64,000 nucleotides of DNA, taken from Tetranychus cinnabarinus. Its lineage: Eukaryota > Arthropoda > Arachnida > Trombidiformes > Tetranychidae. Position 1 is the stretch's first letter, and every line of letters begins with the position of its first letter. Positions 9,896-20,875 of the stretch are shown one piece after another. A program made the position numbers and the translations under genes. Location of the stretch: the NCBI GenBank assembly GCA_022266195.1, contig WHVY01000002.1:9501001-9565000 (forward strand). Direction: 5' to 3'. The notes under the pieces were generated by a model, which saw nothing but the letters and a program-made list of their open reading frames with translations, was not told the origin of the DNA and did no database searches.

Positions 9896-12293
9896 TTTAA
9901 TATTATGTATGTATTAATGTTTTTTTTTTTTTTTTTCAATTTAATAACTTTTACTAATTTCTACGTCTAATTGTGTCGTTTGATTCGAAACATATAAGAC
10001 CATAATCTATTACTGTCTTGTCAGCGTGATGATAAAACATTACTATCGGTTGATGGTTAACAAACCAAGGGTGGATTCTTAATGCAGTACTTATTGCTTT
10101 AATCTTTATATTTTGATTATTTTTTGTCATTTAATTTATATTTTGCATGCGATGATTCATTTAATTAATGCTTTACAACAAAAGATTTTGCCTTCGATGT
10201 TTTAGGGTGTACCTTGCACTAATTGTCTAGATGGAAACATTCGTGATATGTGAATTTAATTTATTATATTCACTTTGACTATTATGATAGTGATGATTGT
10301 AATCAACGTCAAAAAACAAGCTGTTGACAGAATTAACTCTTCTAGAAACCAACGCCTTATGTAATTGATGAGGTTATTACAGAATTCAAGGAGAATTAAG
10401 TTGAAAAGATAACAATAGAAAAACCAATTCATCAATGTTAATGAATAAGTACAGTGTCTTTTGTAATTTTTATAATTTTAACTATTATCAAGCACGCAAG
10501 ATTGTGGATGTCTGATTAAATATTTGATTTATCTTGATCACGAAATAGGTGTGAAAGGTTTTGCTAAATCAATTACTTCAAAGTTATTATGATTGAATGT
10601 TATTAAAGTATATCGTGATTTCTCGTAATATAGCGAGTAAAGATTTAATAATAAATCTCTTTCAAATTTGATTGATTGAGGTGCGGTTTTTCTAAAAGTA
10701 ATCAGTCTAAAAGTTATTAGATTTGACCTATCAATTCAGATGTAATCTTCTTTTAAATTTGATTTTGTTACTCTGGGTGTATTCTTATTCTTAAACTTAA
10801 TTAATTTGATTAATGATCTGTCCCCTCAACTTGATTCACTCAATTAAGGCGTAGTTTTGTGGGACGTAATTTTGTGGAGTGTAATTCATTAGATTAATGA
10901 TCAATCTTTAAGGTTAGTTTATCTAAATACAATATGGTCTAATTGCATCTAATTTATCTTTAACTTAATTGATAGAGTGGAATTACTCTTTAGCTTTTTC
11001 TTAATTTTCTTATTATATTAGTTATCCTGGGATTATTAAGATATAATCTAGATATTTCTGATGATATTTAGTTAAAATATTGTTTAGTTATGATATTCGT
11101 TTACAATTTTCATCAAAGATTCAAATTTTCGTATAATTAGTGTCAATTCAGTAAATTTTTCGAATGAATCAATTTATTGTAACTATTATTTGTAACTTCA
11201 GTAATGATAATTAAAATTTATCCGAAAGTTATTCTAAAGTCAAGTTTTAGGCATAAATAATATGCAAATAGTCAGGCAATAAGATTAGGTTTTAAATTAA
11301 TCAATTTTTGAGTTCGATATCAGAACTGAGTTCGATATTTATGAGTTTGTTAGAATTAGAATTAGGTAATTAATAGCTTATATGTACATGAGAACTGAGT
11401 TCTGTAATAATAAGCTTTTAAATTAGAATTAAGTTTAGATGATAATTGGCTAATATGTGAATGGAGATCGATAGGGAGGACTGAGTTCTTTATTCGATCA
11501 ACATTCATAAACTCAGTTAAGAGTGATTTAGATAATAATAATTTCTAATGATAATAGAAGCAAAGTTAGATGGTAATTTCTATTGAATCTCAAAAATTTG
11601 ATTCTTATATAGTCTAAACATGCATTATATTCTAAATTGATAAATTACTTACTTGATGTCAAGTGAGTTTATGTGTTTTTTTTTTCGAGATTAGGTTGGT
11701 AATGAGAATTAACTGGAATAATGCTGAGTTCAGAGAGGTTTGTTGATTTTTAACAGAAAGGTGGAAGAAAGGGAAATGTTATACGTTTTAAATTGACCCA
11801 TACGATTCAGAGATTTAGTTGAACTTATTCGTGGATTCCCAGAATTTTAAAATGTTTTATTTAGGTTGTTTGCACAGTTGATCAAAAATGTAAGAACAAT
11901 TGTTGTTTCAATAATAATTGATGCAACACTGTAATTTTGGGTGAAAATATATCAAATATATCGATTGATTATTCGGTCCAATGATAAGTTCGGTTCTATG
12001 TTGAGATTGTAACTTATACGATGATTGAATCAATGTAAATATGATGTAAATATGTAAATACGATGAAAGTCAATGTTATGAATTTGGAGTTATCTTGTCG
12101 TTTCACTGGACACTGAACATTATATACAGTCACTCACTAATTGAATCTCAATCACAGTCTTAGTATTTAGTTAAAGTTGTTAAAATTGTGATAGTTAGGT
12201 GATGCACACTGAATTAAGTTATTGTTGATACACTAATTAATATATTTTTTTATGAACTGATTTAAAGAGTAGGAAATTGGGCTCTAAATACGA
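9896..12293 (-). other. E1 long untranslated leader
   Basis: About 2.4 kb between primer site and gag start, with no long ORF and a T-run (A-run on the element strand) near 9918-9936. This is long for a Ty3 leader and may hold packaging and splice-donor signals. A diverged copy of its 10540-11060 part occurs inverted at about 28070-28480. Confidence 0.7.
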
Positions 12294-12311
12294 GCCTCAC
12301 TTCGGGCACCA
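12294..12311 (-). promoter_or_regulatory. E1 tRNA primer-binding site
   Basis: Two nt after the 5' LTR the minus strand reads TGGTGCCCGAAGTGAGGC, starting with the TGG that pairs with a tRNA CCA end. The tRNA species was not identified. Confidence 0.8.
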
Positions 12312-12313
12312 AT

Positions 12314-12507
12314 TGAAACTAAATTCAAGTAAACTCTGCGGAGTTCCAAGTCGAACTAACTTTATTCTCTGAAATACTTCTGCATATATTTAGGATACAA
12401 TGTATCTTATCGAGGCACACCTAAAATCGATAAGTTGTAACATTAAGGACATTAATGGTTAACATTAAACTTATTATTAATGCTTATTCATCTTTGGGTG
12501 TGTTACA
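12314..12507 (-). repeat. E1 5' LTR
   Basis: Second 194-bp LTR copy. It is followed on the minus strand by the primer-binding site, which fixes this as the 5' LTR. Confidence 0.93.
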
Positions 12508-12738
12508 GTTATAGTGCTATTCACTTTGTTAACATTCAGACTGCTTATGTGACTGAAACTACACCAAACCAGTAAGTTATCTTCCTGCAATATTGCCAAT
12601 TTTAATTGTACATCTACTAACCATCAACTTGAACCGTTGTTTTTCATCAACAGACCACAAATTACCAAGAAATATTGTAAAAATGTATCAGGAAAACTTG
12701 ATGATAGTGTGGCTAGTCGGAGCCTTTCTTTGTGTTAG

Positions 12739-13290
12739 GCGTTAAAAACACTCCAGCTGATTTCAAGCTGATGAACCCTGCAAGACTACAAGGAGTTAGA
12801 TTCACAGACAATTTATCGAGTTAATATTAATATTCATGAATAAAAGTTTTTACTAAAAATCTTTAATTTGCAACTTTTTGTTTTACTGTGAAATGCAGTC
12901 TCGAAATGCAACTGATTGAATATGCGTTTTAATGTGGTTTATCGACAGAACATCCAAGAGACCAATAACATGAACTTTTTATGCTTTGAATTAAATCCAA
13001 TTGAAAGAAAGTATTATTAACAATTGTAAAAAATTACGAAGTGCCTTAAATTGAGTTTTAGGTTCGTTTTGGTTCAAAAGTAACCCAATCTAACCCAAAG
13101 TATTCGAGGTAAAGGTAATGTTGAAAGGGAGATGTCAAAAAATAAAATAGTGCAGCAAAATAATTTGGGCCTGGGCCGATTTCCTTCTTAGAGCCCTTGG
13201 ATGTGCTTTTCTTCAGGCAGCGGCAAAGTTTTTTGTAAGAATCATTCTTGAGAACTTAAATAATTTAGCTATAATGTAATTGAATCCACC
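12739..13290 (+). other. Tandem-unit 3' flank after copy A
   Basis: Holds the 3' end of copy A (TTCATGAATAAAAG near 12833) and sequence shared with the flank after copy C (the AACCCAATCTAACC stretch near 13083 matches 18540). No gene is seen. Confidence 0.6.
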
Positions 13291-13299
13291 TTGATATGG

Positions 13300-13465
13300 A
13301 ATCAGTTTAGATGGACGAAAATCATACCTACGATGTAGTAAGCCTGAAAGAGCCCCGGTTCACAGTGTACACAACTCGTTTCAAACACCCTGATATTTTA
13401 TTCAATTATCATTTATAAAGAAACTATGCTTTTAAGTTTGCACATTGAGAGAAACTTTTATGTTT
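13300..13465 (+). pseudogene. Relic of second small secreted family
   Basis: Diverged match to the main exon of the gene at 18835-19293: TTTAGATGGACGAAAATCAT, AGTAAGCCTGAA and CACCCTGATATTTTATTCAA, followed by ACTATGCTTTTAAGTTTGCAC. No open frame remains. Confidence 0.55.
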
Positions 13466-13807
13466 CAATCACTTTTTTGAGCCACTACACCTGCATCCAT
13501 GAAAGGTAATTCATGTCATTCTTTTAAGAGCATGTTTTTTAACTTGGAATCAATAGAATCATCACGAAAATGATTCCAGACTTTTAATGATCGCTTTCAA
13601 ATTCAATTTTATCTTAACCAAAAGCATCAACATAAATGTTGATGGTGAGCTGATGAGTTGATTACGGTCTATTAACCAAAATCCGAACCGAAATCAAATG
13701 AAATAGTTAAGTGGTTCAATTGCCATCTTTTGTGTCTAGAATCAGAGCTTTTGATTAAGATAGTTAAATTAATAATGGATTGTTGCCAGAAGATATCTAA
13801 TTTTTCT

Positions 13808-14010
13808 TGACAAAAGAAAAGGGCTTTGCGTACAATGCGTAACTCAACTAATCAAACCAGATCAATTGAATTTCAATCAATCAATTAATCAAAGATTTGC
13901 TAAAACAATTGCGTGGCCCATTTTGAAGATCACAATATTTTACATCTAGATTTTGTTACATATAAAATATTATTCTAATTTAGCTTTAGATCACTTCTCT
14001 CTGGACAACA
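13808..14010 (+). promoter_or_regulatory. Orphan PLAT-family promoter without a gene
   Basis: Carries the upstream block (GACAAAAGAAAAGG...CAATTGCGTGGCCCATTTT), a TATA box (TATAAAA near 13961) and an initiator (TCACTT at 13991). From about 14010 the sequence continues with the 3' flank seen after copies C and B (ATGCTTTTGATCTCC), so the whole coding region is missing. This looks like a deletion or unequal exchange between tandem units. Confidence 0.65.
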
Positions 14011-14734
14011 GATTGACATGCTTTTGATCTCCTTCTTGAACCTATTGAAGTTGTAAAAGTTAAGTCGTTTGTTAAAAAATTACAATTTGTCAACAGTATA
14101 TGCAATCCATCAGTAACTTTTGATGCTTTGGATTAAATCGAATCAAGCAAATTGGCTAAAAATTATGAAAAATGCCGAAAATCGAGCTTTAGGTTTGATG
14201 TTATGTTATGTTAGGTATGTTGTCAATATGGTTAGTTATGGTATATTATTAGGACTCAATTAATGAAAATTAAAAAAATAATTCTCTAACTAATCTGATT
14301 GTTGAATAATTAGCAAAACAATTTGTGTGTCAATTTTTAGTTGCACTACCTTAGCACCAGGTGCCACATTCATATTTCAAAAGTCTTCTTCATTCTCGCA
14401 GTGTTTCAAGTGTTTCGCTAATTTACTGTTGCTATCTGAATAAACGATTTTTACTGTATTTTGTTGAATATAATACGATAAAGTTACAAATTAAAGATTT
14501 TTAAATAAAAATTGGTGAAACTTTCATTTATTAATATAAATATTCATTAGATAAATCGTCTTTGCATTTAATTTCTTGTAGCCATGCAGCGTTCATCAGC
14601 TTCAAATCAAATGGACTGTTTTTAACGACCAACACAGAGAAAAGCTTTGACCTGCCTCATTCGAATGTGTTTTCTTCAGCTTCGTAAAAGAATCATTCTT
14701 TAGAATTTCAATCTTCCAGCTAGAAAGATTGGAA

Positions 14735-14935
14735 TCAGTTTAGTCGGACGAAAATTGTACCTATGCTTAAGTACGCCTGCAAGAAAAGCGGTCGTGTCGA
14801 TCACCCTTATGTTTCATTCAATTGCATCAGTCACAATGTGACATTTCAAAGAAACTATGCTTTTAAGTTTGCACATTTCGAGAAACTTTTATGTTTCAAT
14901 CTCTTTTTTGAGCCATTACACCTGCATCGATGAAA
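14735..14935 (+). pseudogene. Second relic of the small secreted family
   Basis: Fragmentary match to the 18835-19293 main exon (GGACGAAAATTGTACCTATG, CAATGTGACATTT, AAGAAACTATGCTTTTAAG). Frame destroyed. Confidence 0.5.
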
Positions 14936-15221
14936 GGTATCAGGTAATTCGTGTCATTTTATGAGCATAGCTTTTTAACGATGAATCAATAAAACCATCA
15001 CAAAACCGACTCCTTACCATTATACTTGCTTTTAAATTCAATTTTATCTTAACCAAAATCAAATAAAATACATAAGCTATTATATTTCCAGCTTGGTGCA
15101 GTTTCTGGTTGGTGACTGTAGTCAAGTGCTTCAATTGTCATCTTTTGTGTCTAGAATCAGTGCTTTTAATTAAAATAGTAAATTAATAATGGATTGTTGC
15201 TAGAAGATATCTGATTTTGTT

Positions 15222-15420
15222 GACAATAGAAAAGATCTTCGAATACAATTTACTCAACTAATCAAACCAGATCAATTGAATTTCAATCAATCAATCAATC
15301 AATCAAAGATTTGCTAAAACAATTGCGTGGCTCATTTTCAAGATCCCAATATTTTACATCCAGATTTTGTTACATATAAAATATGATTCTAATTTAGCTT
15401 TAGATCACTTCTCTCTGGAC
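15222..15420 (+). promoter_or_regulatory. Promoter of PLAT-like copy B
   Basis: Upstream block from 15222, TATA box ATATAAA at 15374-15380 and initiator TCACTT at about 15405, 31-32 nt apart. A transcript would start about 75 nt before the ATG. Confidence 0.7.
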
Positions 15421-15479
15421 AATAATAAGCTTCTATTGTGAATTTTTACTCATTTAGTGTTTCAATAAACTTGAAAATT

Positions 15480-16171
15480 ATGGCAAAGACTCTGATTTTT
15501 GTAATATTTGCTTTGTGTTCAACCGTACATGCTGCACCAGCTGATTTTGAACGCGGTAAGTGAATCTAGATTCCAGTTTGTATTATATTTATTCCAATCA
15601 ATTTATTTTATGTTTTTTTTCATGTACGAATTCAGATGGAATTGAACACACTTATTCCCTTGGCTTTGAAATCGGGGAAATGGATTACCAAGTCGGTCCA
15701 TTACCTTTATCCGTTTCACCAAGTAAAAAAGTTAACAATTATGAATGGGTTGGCGATAATTCATATGAATTGAACAAAAAGTAAGCCATCGATAATGAAT
15801 TTTGCTCTTTACTAATTGTCACTATCACAGAATGATTTTCAAAGGCTTTTCAACCCACAACTATACAATAAAAACCATCATGCCCTTCAGTCAAATTGAT
15901 TCCATTTTCTTTGAATGGCAAGACATGGACGAGATCTATGGACATGTTGACGATGTTAACTTCCAGACTGCTTATTTGACTGAAACTACACCAAACCAGT
16001 AAGTTGTCTTCTTGTAATATTGCCAATTGTAATTTCAACTCTAGCAATCATCAACTTTAATCGTTGTCTTTCATCAACAGACCACATATAACCAAGAAAT
16101 ATTGTGCAGATGATGAGTATCCACGAAGTCTGGCTGGTAGTCTGGCTAGTCGAAGCCTTTCGCTGTGTTAA
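15480..16171 (+). CDS. PLAT-like small secreted protein, copy B
   Basis: Four exons, 15480-15555, 15636-15780, 15831-15998 and 16081-16171, all with GT-AG introns, encoding 159 aa. The signal peptide MAKTLIFVIFALCSTVHA is followed by one PLAT/LH2-like beta-sandwich (YSLGFEIGEMDYQVGP, STHNYTIK, SIFFEWQDM) and a short tail with one internal Cys and a C-terminal Cys (SRSLSLC). Exon lengths 145, 168 and 91 and the phases are shared with copies C and D. The product is probably secreted. PLAT domains bind lipids or partner proteins; what this one binds is not known. Confidence 0.85.
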
Positions 16172-16769
16172 AGCCATAAACAATTTACCGAATCAATAAA
16201 TAAAAGTTATTACTAATCTTCATTTAAAAATCATCAATTTTAAAACTTAAGTTTTTCGCTGTGAAATGATTTCTCTAAATGCAAAAGATTGAATATACGT
16301 TTTCAAGAAAAATATTCAGATTGGCATGCTTTCTATCTCCTTCTCAAACCTATTGAAGTTGAAAAATTAAGTTGTTAGTCAAAAAAAATAAATATAAAGC
16401 CCGCCAGAATCCCTAAGTTTTAATGGCGTTTATCAACAGAACATTCAATCCACCGATTCCTCAAACTTAGACAACATCAGAATTTTCCCAGATTTTCTTC
16501 TGATGCAGATTTACTCATTTCTCATCTCTCATTTCAAAAATTGAATCCATTTTTTGTAGCATGCATAGTTTTTGAGATGCTGAAAAGGCTAAAATTATAA
16601 TACATAGACTTAGGTTCGGAATTTTATAATACAAACTGCTCTTAATAAAAAAACTTAATTGTAGTCTATTTCAATGGACACAATCGTCGGTATAAAAATG
16701 AGTAGGAATAAAGCTGTCTATCATTAGACACCTTCATTGAAATACTAGAATCCAACATACTAAACAAAA
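16172..16769 (+). other. Tandem-unit 3' flank after copy B
   Basis: AATAAATAAAAG near 16194 is the likely poly(A) signal of copy B. The ATGCTTTCTATCTCC stretch near 16328 is shared with other unit flanks. No ORF of note. Confidence 0.6.
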
Positions 16770-17160
16770 TCAAAATTAAATCATCAATTGTCTCAATTAC
16801 CATCTTCTGTGTCTTAACAATCAGTACCAAGGTCTCATCATCTCATCTAACCTCAACCTCCACAGTAACACTATTAACTCGGCTTATCCGAAGATATTCA
16901 TCCGAATATTGCAGCGATGACAGGTGAGGTGCTTGGAACCAGTATAGATGGGTTAGCTAGGTATTGACGATAAATGCTACTTAATAGTCATTCTTTTTCC
17001 TGTCATGAGGATCTAAATATTTTCCAACTCAATGATAAGGAAGTTCAAGTGCAAACCATCACACCTTATTTTACGCATTTTTATCAGTCCAAATGTGACA
17101 TTTATAAACAAAAAATACTTTTAAGTTTGCACATTGTGTCTCAATGCTTTTCAATTAAAT
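16770..17160 (+). pseudogene. Relic of second small secreted family, full unit
   Basis: Follows the layout of the gene at 18835-19293: a signal-peptide exon with the ATG changed to ATT (near 16780), the CACAGTAACACTATTAACTC intron stretch, then the main exon from about 16985 ending AACAAAAAATACTTTTAAG. The main exon has lost its frame and its middle third. Confidence 0.65.
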
Positions 17161-17209
17161 AGCAAATTAATGATAAAAAGCACCTAAGAAGATAACTGAT
17201 TTGCTTGAC

Positions 17210-17400
17210 AATCGAAAAGATCTTCGAATACAATTTGCTCAACTGATCAAATCAATTGATCAATCATCCAAAAATTTGCCAAACAATTCCGTGGCTCATT
17301 TTGAATGTCACTGTATCACAATATTTATAACAATATCTAGATTCTTTTGCATATAAAATACTGTTTCGATTTAGATTTAGACCAATTCTCTCTGAACAAG
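17210..17400 (+). promoter_or_regulatory. Promoter of PLAT-like copy C
   Basis: Upstream block from 17210, TATA box ATATAAA at 17351-17357, initiator-like ACCAATTCTC at 17381. It keeps the spacing, but the initiator differs from TCACTT. Confidence 0.6.
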
Positions 17401-17468
17401 TATACGTGTCTATTAATTAAACTGTTGATAAGTTTTCCTGATTTTTGTCTTTTAATAAACTTAAAATT

Positions 17469-18156
17469 ATGGCAAAAACTCTGATTTTTGTATTATCTGC
17501 TTTGTGCTCAACCATAATTGCTGCCCCACTCGATGGACTGGCTACTTATGAGCTTGGTAAGTAGATTTCGATTCCAGTTTGTTAATGTTTATTGCAATCA
17601 ATTGATTTTCATGTTAATTTTCACTTATGAATTAAGATGGTATTGAACACACTTATTCCCTTGGCTTTGAAATCGGAGAAATGGATCACCAAGTTGGTCC
17701 ATTTCCTTCGTCCATGTATCCAAGTAAACAAGTTAACAGATATGAATGGGTTGGTGATAGATCATATGAGCTGAACAAAAAGTAAGTTAATATTAATGAA
17801 TCAAGCTCTTTACTAATTTTCATTATCCCAGTATGATCTTTAAAAGCCATTCAACCAACAACTATACGATTAAAACGGTTATGCCATTCAGTCAAATTGA
17901 TACCATTTTCTTTGAATGGCAAGACATGAGTCAGATCTATGGACACGTTTAAGATGCTATCATTCAGACTGCTTATTTGACTGAAACTACACCAAACCAG
18001 TAAGTCACCTTCTTGTAATTTCAAATATACTAATCTTCAACTTTGCTCGTTGTGTTCATCAACAGACCACAAATTACCAAGAAATATTGTGCAGATGATG
18101 AGTATCCAAAAAACCTTGCTGGTAGTTTGGCTAGTCGAAGCCTTTCGCTGTGTTAG
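17469..18156 (+). pseudogene. PLAT-like copy C with a nonsense codon in exon 3
   Basis: Exons 17469-17556, 17637-17781, 17832-17999 and 18066-18156, with all splice sites kept. The sequence is close to copies B and D (YSLGFEIGEMDHQVGP, SRSLSLC end), but codon 17950-17952 is TAA where copy B has GAC. Translation would stop at about residue 117 of 163, before the last strand of the domain. Everything else is intact, so the lesion is young or could be a sequence error. Confidence 0.8.
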
Positions 18157-18834
18157 TCGTGTAAAACAATCAAACTGGTGAATCCTGCAAGACTACAACA
18201 ATTTATCGAATTAATAAATATAAAATTTTACTAATCTTTAATTCAAAACTTTAATCTGTTTTGCTGCAAAATGGTGCCTCGAAGTGCAAATGATTGAATA
18301 CACATTACAAGAAAAATATCATTCAGATTGGCATGCTTTTGATCTCCTTCTTGAACCTATTGGCGTTGTAAAAGTTAAGTTGTTTGTTATAAAATTACAA
18401 TTTCTCTACAGAATATTCAATCCATCAATAACTTTTTATGCTTTGGATTAAATTGAATCAGGCAAAATGGTTAAAAATTGTGAAAAATCGAAGAAATGCC
18501 TTAAATCGAGTTACAGGTTTGATTTGTGTCTGAACGTTACCCAATCTAACCTAAAGTATTAGAGGAAAGGTAATAATCAAAGGAGAATGTCAAAAATAGC
18601 AAAATGATCTATTCTTTCAATTTTTCTAGATTTTCTTTCTTGCTCATTTCAAAAAGTAAATTTATTTCATGCTAATTAAATGCTAAAGATTACATGGTCA
18701 CAGACTCGAATTTTCACAAGCTACTCTTGATAAAAAACTGAATTTCAATCTATTTAAATGGTCACAAAAGCTGTGCAGATCCATTCATCATCTTCTACGA
18801 AATACTAGAATCTAAAATTCTGAACAAAATCAAA
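18157..18834 (+). other. Tandem-unit flank between copy C and the second family gene
   Basis: Contains the likely poly(A) region (AATAAATATAAAA near 18215) and the unit flank repeated near 13030 and 14030. No gene seen. Confidence 0.6.
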
Positions 18835-19293
18835 ATGAAGTCGTCAATTGTTTTGATTGCCATCTTCTGTGTCTTACCAATCAGTGCCAGCACAAGGTAA
18901 CATCTCATCTAACCTCAACCTCCACAGTAACACTATTAACTCGACTTATCCGAAGATATTGCAGCAATGGCAGGCGAGGTGCTGGAACCAGTATAGATGG
19001 GTTAGCAAGGTATAGACGATAAATACTACTTAATAGTGGATTCATTTTGTCATGAAGATGGAAATATTTTCAAACCTTTTATTATAAAGAAGTTCGATTG
19101 TAAGTTTAAACATCTGGATCAGTTTCCTTCTGACGACCGTTGGACATCAGTTTATATGGACAAAAATTATATCTATGATGAAGTAAGCCTGAAGAGCTGG
19201 GCTTTGCAGTGGATGTACGGATTCCAGCACCCTGATATTTTACGCAATTGTATCAATACAAATGTGACATTTGTAAACAAAAAATACTTGTAA
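18835..19293 (+). CDS. Second small secreted family, best copy (gene model uncertain)
   Basis: Exon 1 (18835-18896) encodes a clear signal peptide, MKSSIVLIAIFCVLPISAST, and ends at a GTAACA donor. The main exon (about 19037-19293) reads MDSFCHEDGNIF, then FKHLDQFPSDDRWTSVYMDK, SLKSWALQWMYGFQHPD and a Cys-containing end. Joining them in frame needs a small middle exon (for example 18964-18990, donor GTATAG), so the exact model is unsure. A strong GTAAGTA donor overlaps the stop, so another exon may exist. Three or four degraded relatives lie in the array. I do not recognise the family. Confidence 0.5.
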
Positions 19294-19374
19294 GTACACA
19301 CATTGTGTCTACTATCAGTGCTTCTCAATTAAATAACAAAATAATAAATTATTGCACCTAGGAATATATCTGAT

Positions 19375-19515
19375 TTTTGACAATATAAAAGATCTTTGAA
19401 TACAATTTACTCGACTAATCAAATCGATTGATCAATCAAGAATTTGCTAAAACAATTTCGTGGCTCATTTTGGTACATATAAATATGAATTCAATTTAGA
19501 TTTAGATCACTTCTC
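19375..19515 (+). promoter_or_regulatory. Promoter of PLAT-like copy D
   Basis: Upstream block (GACAATATAAAAGATCTTTG), TATA box ATATAAATA near 19477 and TCACTT at 19507-19512, about 31 nt apart. Confidence 0.65.
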
Positions 19516-19591
19516 TTGTGAAAATAATACGTGTCTATTAATTAAACAATTTTAAAGTTTACTCATTGAGTGTTTAACAAGCTTAAAAATT

Positions 19592-20287
19592 ATGGCAAAA
19601 TCTCTCATTTTTTTAGTATTATTTGCTTTGTGCTCAACCATAACTGCTGCACCGGCTGATTTCGAGCGTGGTAAGTAAATTTCGATTCAAGTTTGTATTA
19701 TATTTGTTTCAACAATTTATTTTTACACTGATTTTCACTTACAAATCAGATGGTATTCAACACATTTATTCCCTTGGCTTTGAAATCGGAGAAATGGATG
19801 CCCAAGTCGGTCCATTTCCTTTATCCATTTCGCCGTGTAAACAAGTTAACAAATATCAATGGGTTTGTGATAGTGCATATGAGCTGAACAAAAAGTAAGT
19901 TAATGATAATGAATCAAGCTCTTTACTAACTGCCAGTATTATAGCATGATCTTTGAAAGCTATTCAATACACAACTATACGTTCAAAACGGTTATGCCAT
20001 TCAGTCAAGTTGATACCATTTTCTTAAATTGGCATGACATGAGTCAGATCTATGGACATGTTGCCGATATCAACTTCCAGACTGCTTATTTGACTGAAAC
20101 TACTCCAAAACAGTAAGTTATCTTCATGTAACATTGCAAATTGTCATTGTAGCTCTCTAGTAATCATCAACTTTAATCGTTGTCTTTCATCAACAGACCA
20201 CATATTACCAAGAAATATTGTGCAGATGATGAGTATCCACGAAGCCTTGCTGGTAGTCAAGCTGGTCGAAGCCTTTCGCTGTGTTAA
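19592..20287 (+). CDS. PLAT-like small secreted protein, copy D
   Basis: Exons 19592-19670, 19750-19894, 19945-20112 and 20197-20287 encode 160 aa. Signal peptide MAKSLIFLVLFALCSTITA, then one PLAT/LH2-like domain (YSLGFEIGEMDAQVGP, IHNYTFKTVMPFSQVD, TIFLNWHDM) and the tail GRSLSLC. Compared with copy B it gains two cysteines (SPCKQV and WVCDS) that could form a loop disulfide. All splice sites and the frame are intact. Probably secreted; function inferred only from fold resemblance. Confidence 0.85.
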
Positions 20288-20875
20288 TCGTTAAAAACAA
20301 TCCACTTGATTTTAAACTGTAGTGCTGCTGGAATAGCAAGACTACAAGTTGAATTCATAAACAATTGATCGAATTAATAAATAAGAAATTTTACTAATCT
20401 TTAATTCAAAACTTTAATTTGTTTCGCTGGGAAATGCTGCCCTGAAATTTAATTCATTGAATATTGGTTTCCAACAAAAGTATCATTCAAGGTTTGCACA
20501 ATTGAAGTTGCATTCAATCTCATCTCATATGATGGAATCATTAAAATGATCTTTTTTATTTAAAAGAAAATCATGGTTACATTCCTAATATGTTCAATGA
20601 CATGTCAAATACTGAACTGATAGATAAAATCTTGTTAACATGTTAACCACTTGATTAGGTTTTTTGATAATCTTCAATCGTTAACTCAGAGGGGTAAAAA
20701 GATGGTTCAATGATTTTGAATTACATTGATAAATCAATGGTAATACAACTGTTGAACGTTAAAATACAAAATGATAAAAGATACATCACTTAACACGGAT
20801 CACATGTATTCTGGTAATCATACTTAATGCTAGTTACCAGAAAGTCAATTGATTTTCATTTTTAAAATTTTCAAG
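20288..20875. other. Intergenic between copy D and the PAP2 gene
   Basis: AATAAATAAG near 20377 is the likely poly(A) signal of copy D. The rest is AT-rich with no gene seen. Confidence 0.6.

Larger units (their letters stand above)
1914..12507 (-). mobile_element. E1: Ty3/errantivirus-like LTR element with env and a RING ORF
   Basis: A 10.6-kb element on the minus strand. Reading direction: 5' LTR (12314-12507), primer site, 2.4-kb leader, gag with protease (9895-8342), pol-env (8355-3757), accessory RING ORF (3613-2255), short 3' region, 3' LTR (1914-2107). The two 194-bp LTRs look identical and the target duplication is GTTA, so insertion is recent. The only obvious coding break is the gag/pol frame change, which may be programmed. 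Gene order gag-pol-env with a furin-type env fits the Errantivirus group of Ty3 elements; the fourth ORF is unusual. Confidence 0.92.
1429..12738 (+). pseudogene. PLAT-like secreted protein gene, copy A, split by retroelement E1
   Basis: Four exons: 1429-1516, 1598-1742, 1800-1913 continuing at 12512-12571, and 12654-12738. Exon 1 encodes a signal peptide (MAKYLIFVLFTLCSTILA). The rest is one beta-rich domain resembling the PLAT/LH2 domain at the end of secreted lipases, with motifs YKIGVEVGEM, STHNFTVK and DKIFFQF, and a Cys-ending tail ASRSLSLC. Exon 3 is interrupted by E1, flanked by the 4-bp duplication GTTA (1910-1913 and 12508-12511). Splice sites and frame are otherwise intact, so the insertion is the only visible lesion. 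Copy A is the most divergent member of the array (acidic loop DGDGSHE). The PLAT call rests on pattern similarity; its ligand is unknown. Confidence 0.75.

Noticed and set aside
15802..16183. ORFs on both strands over PLAT-like copy B exons 3 and 4
   Set aside because: They cross splice sites or lie antisense; the four-exon model explains the region.
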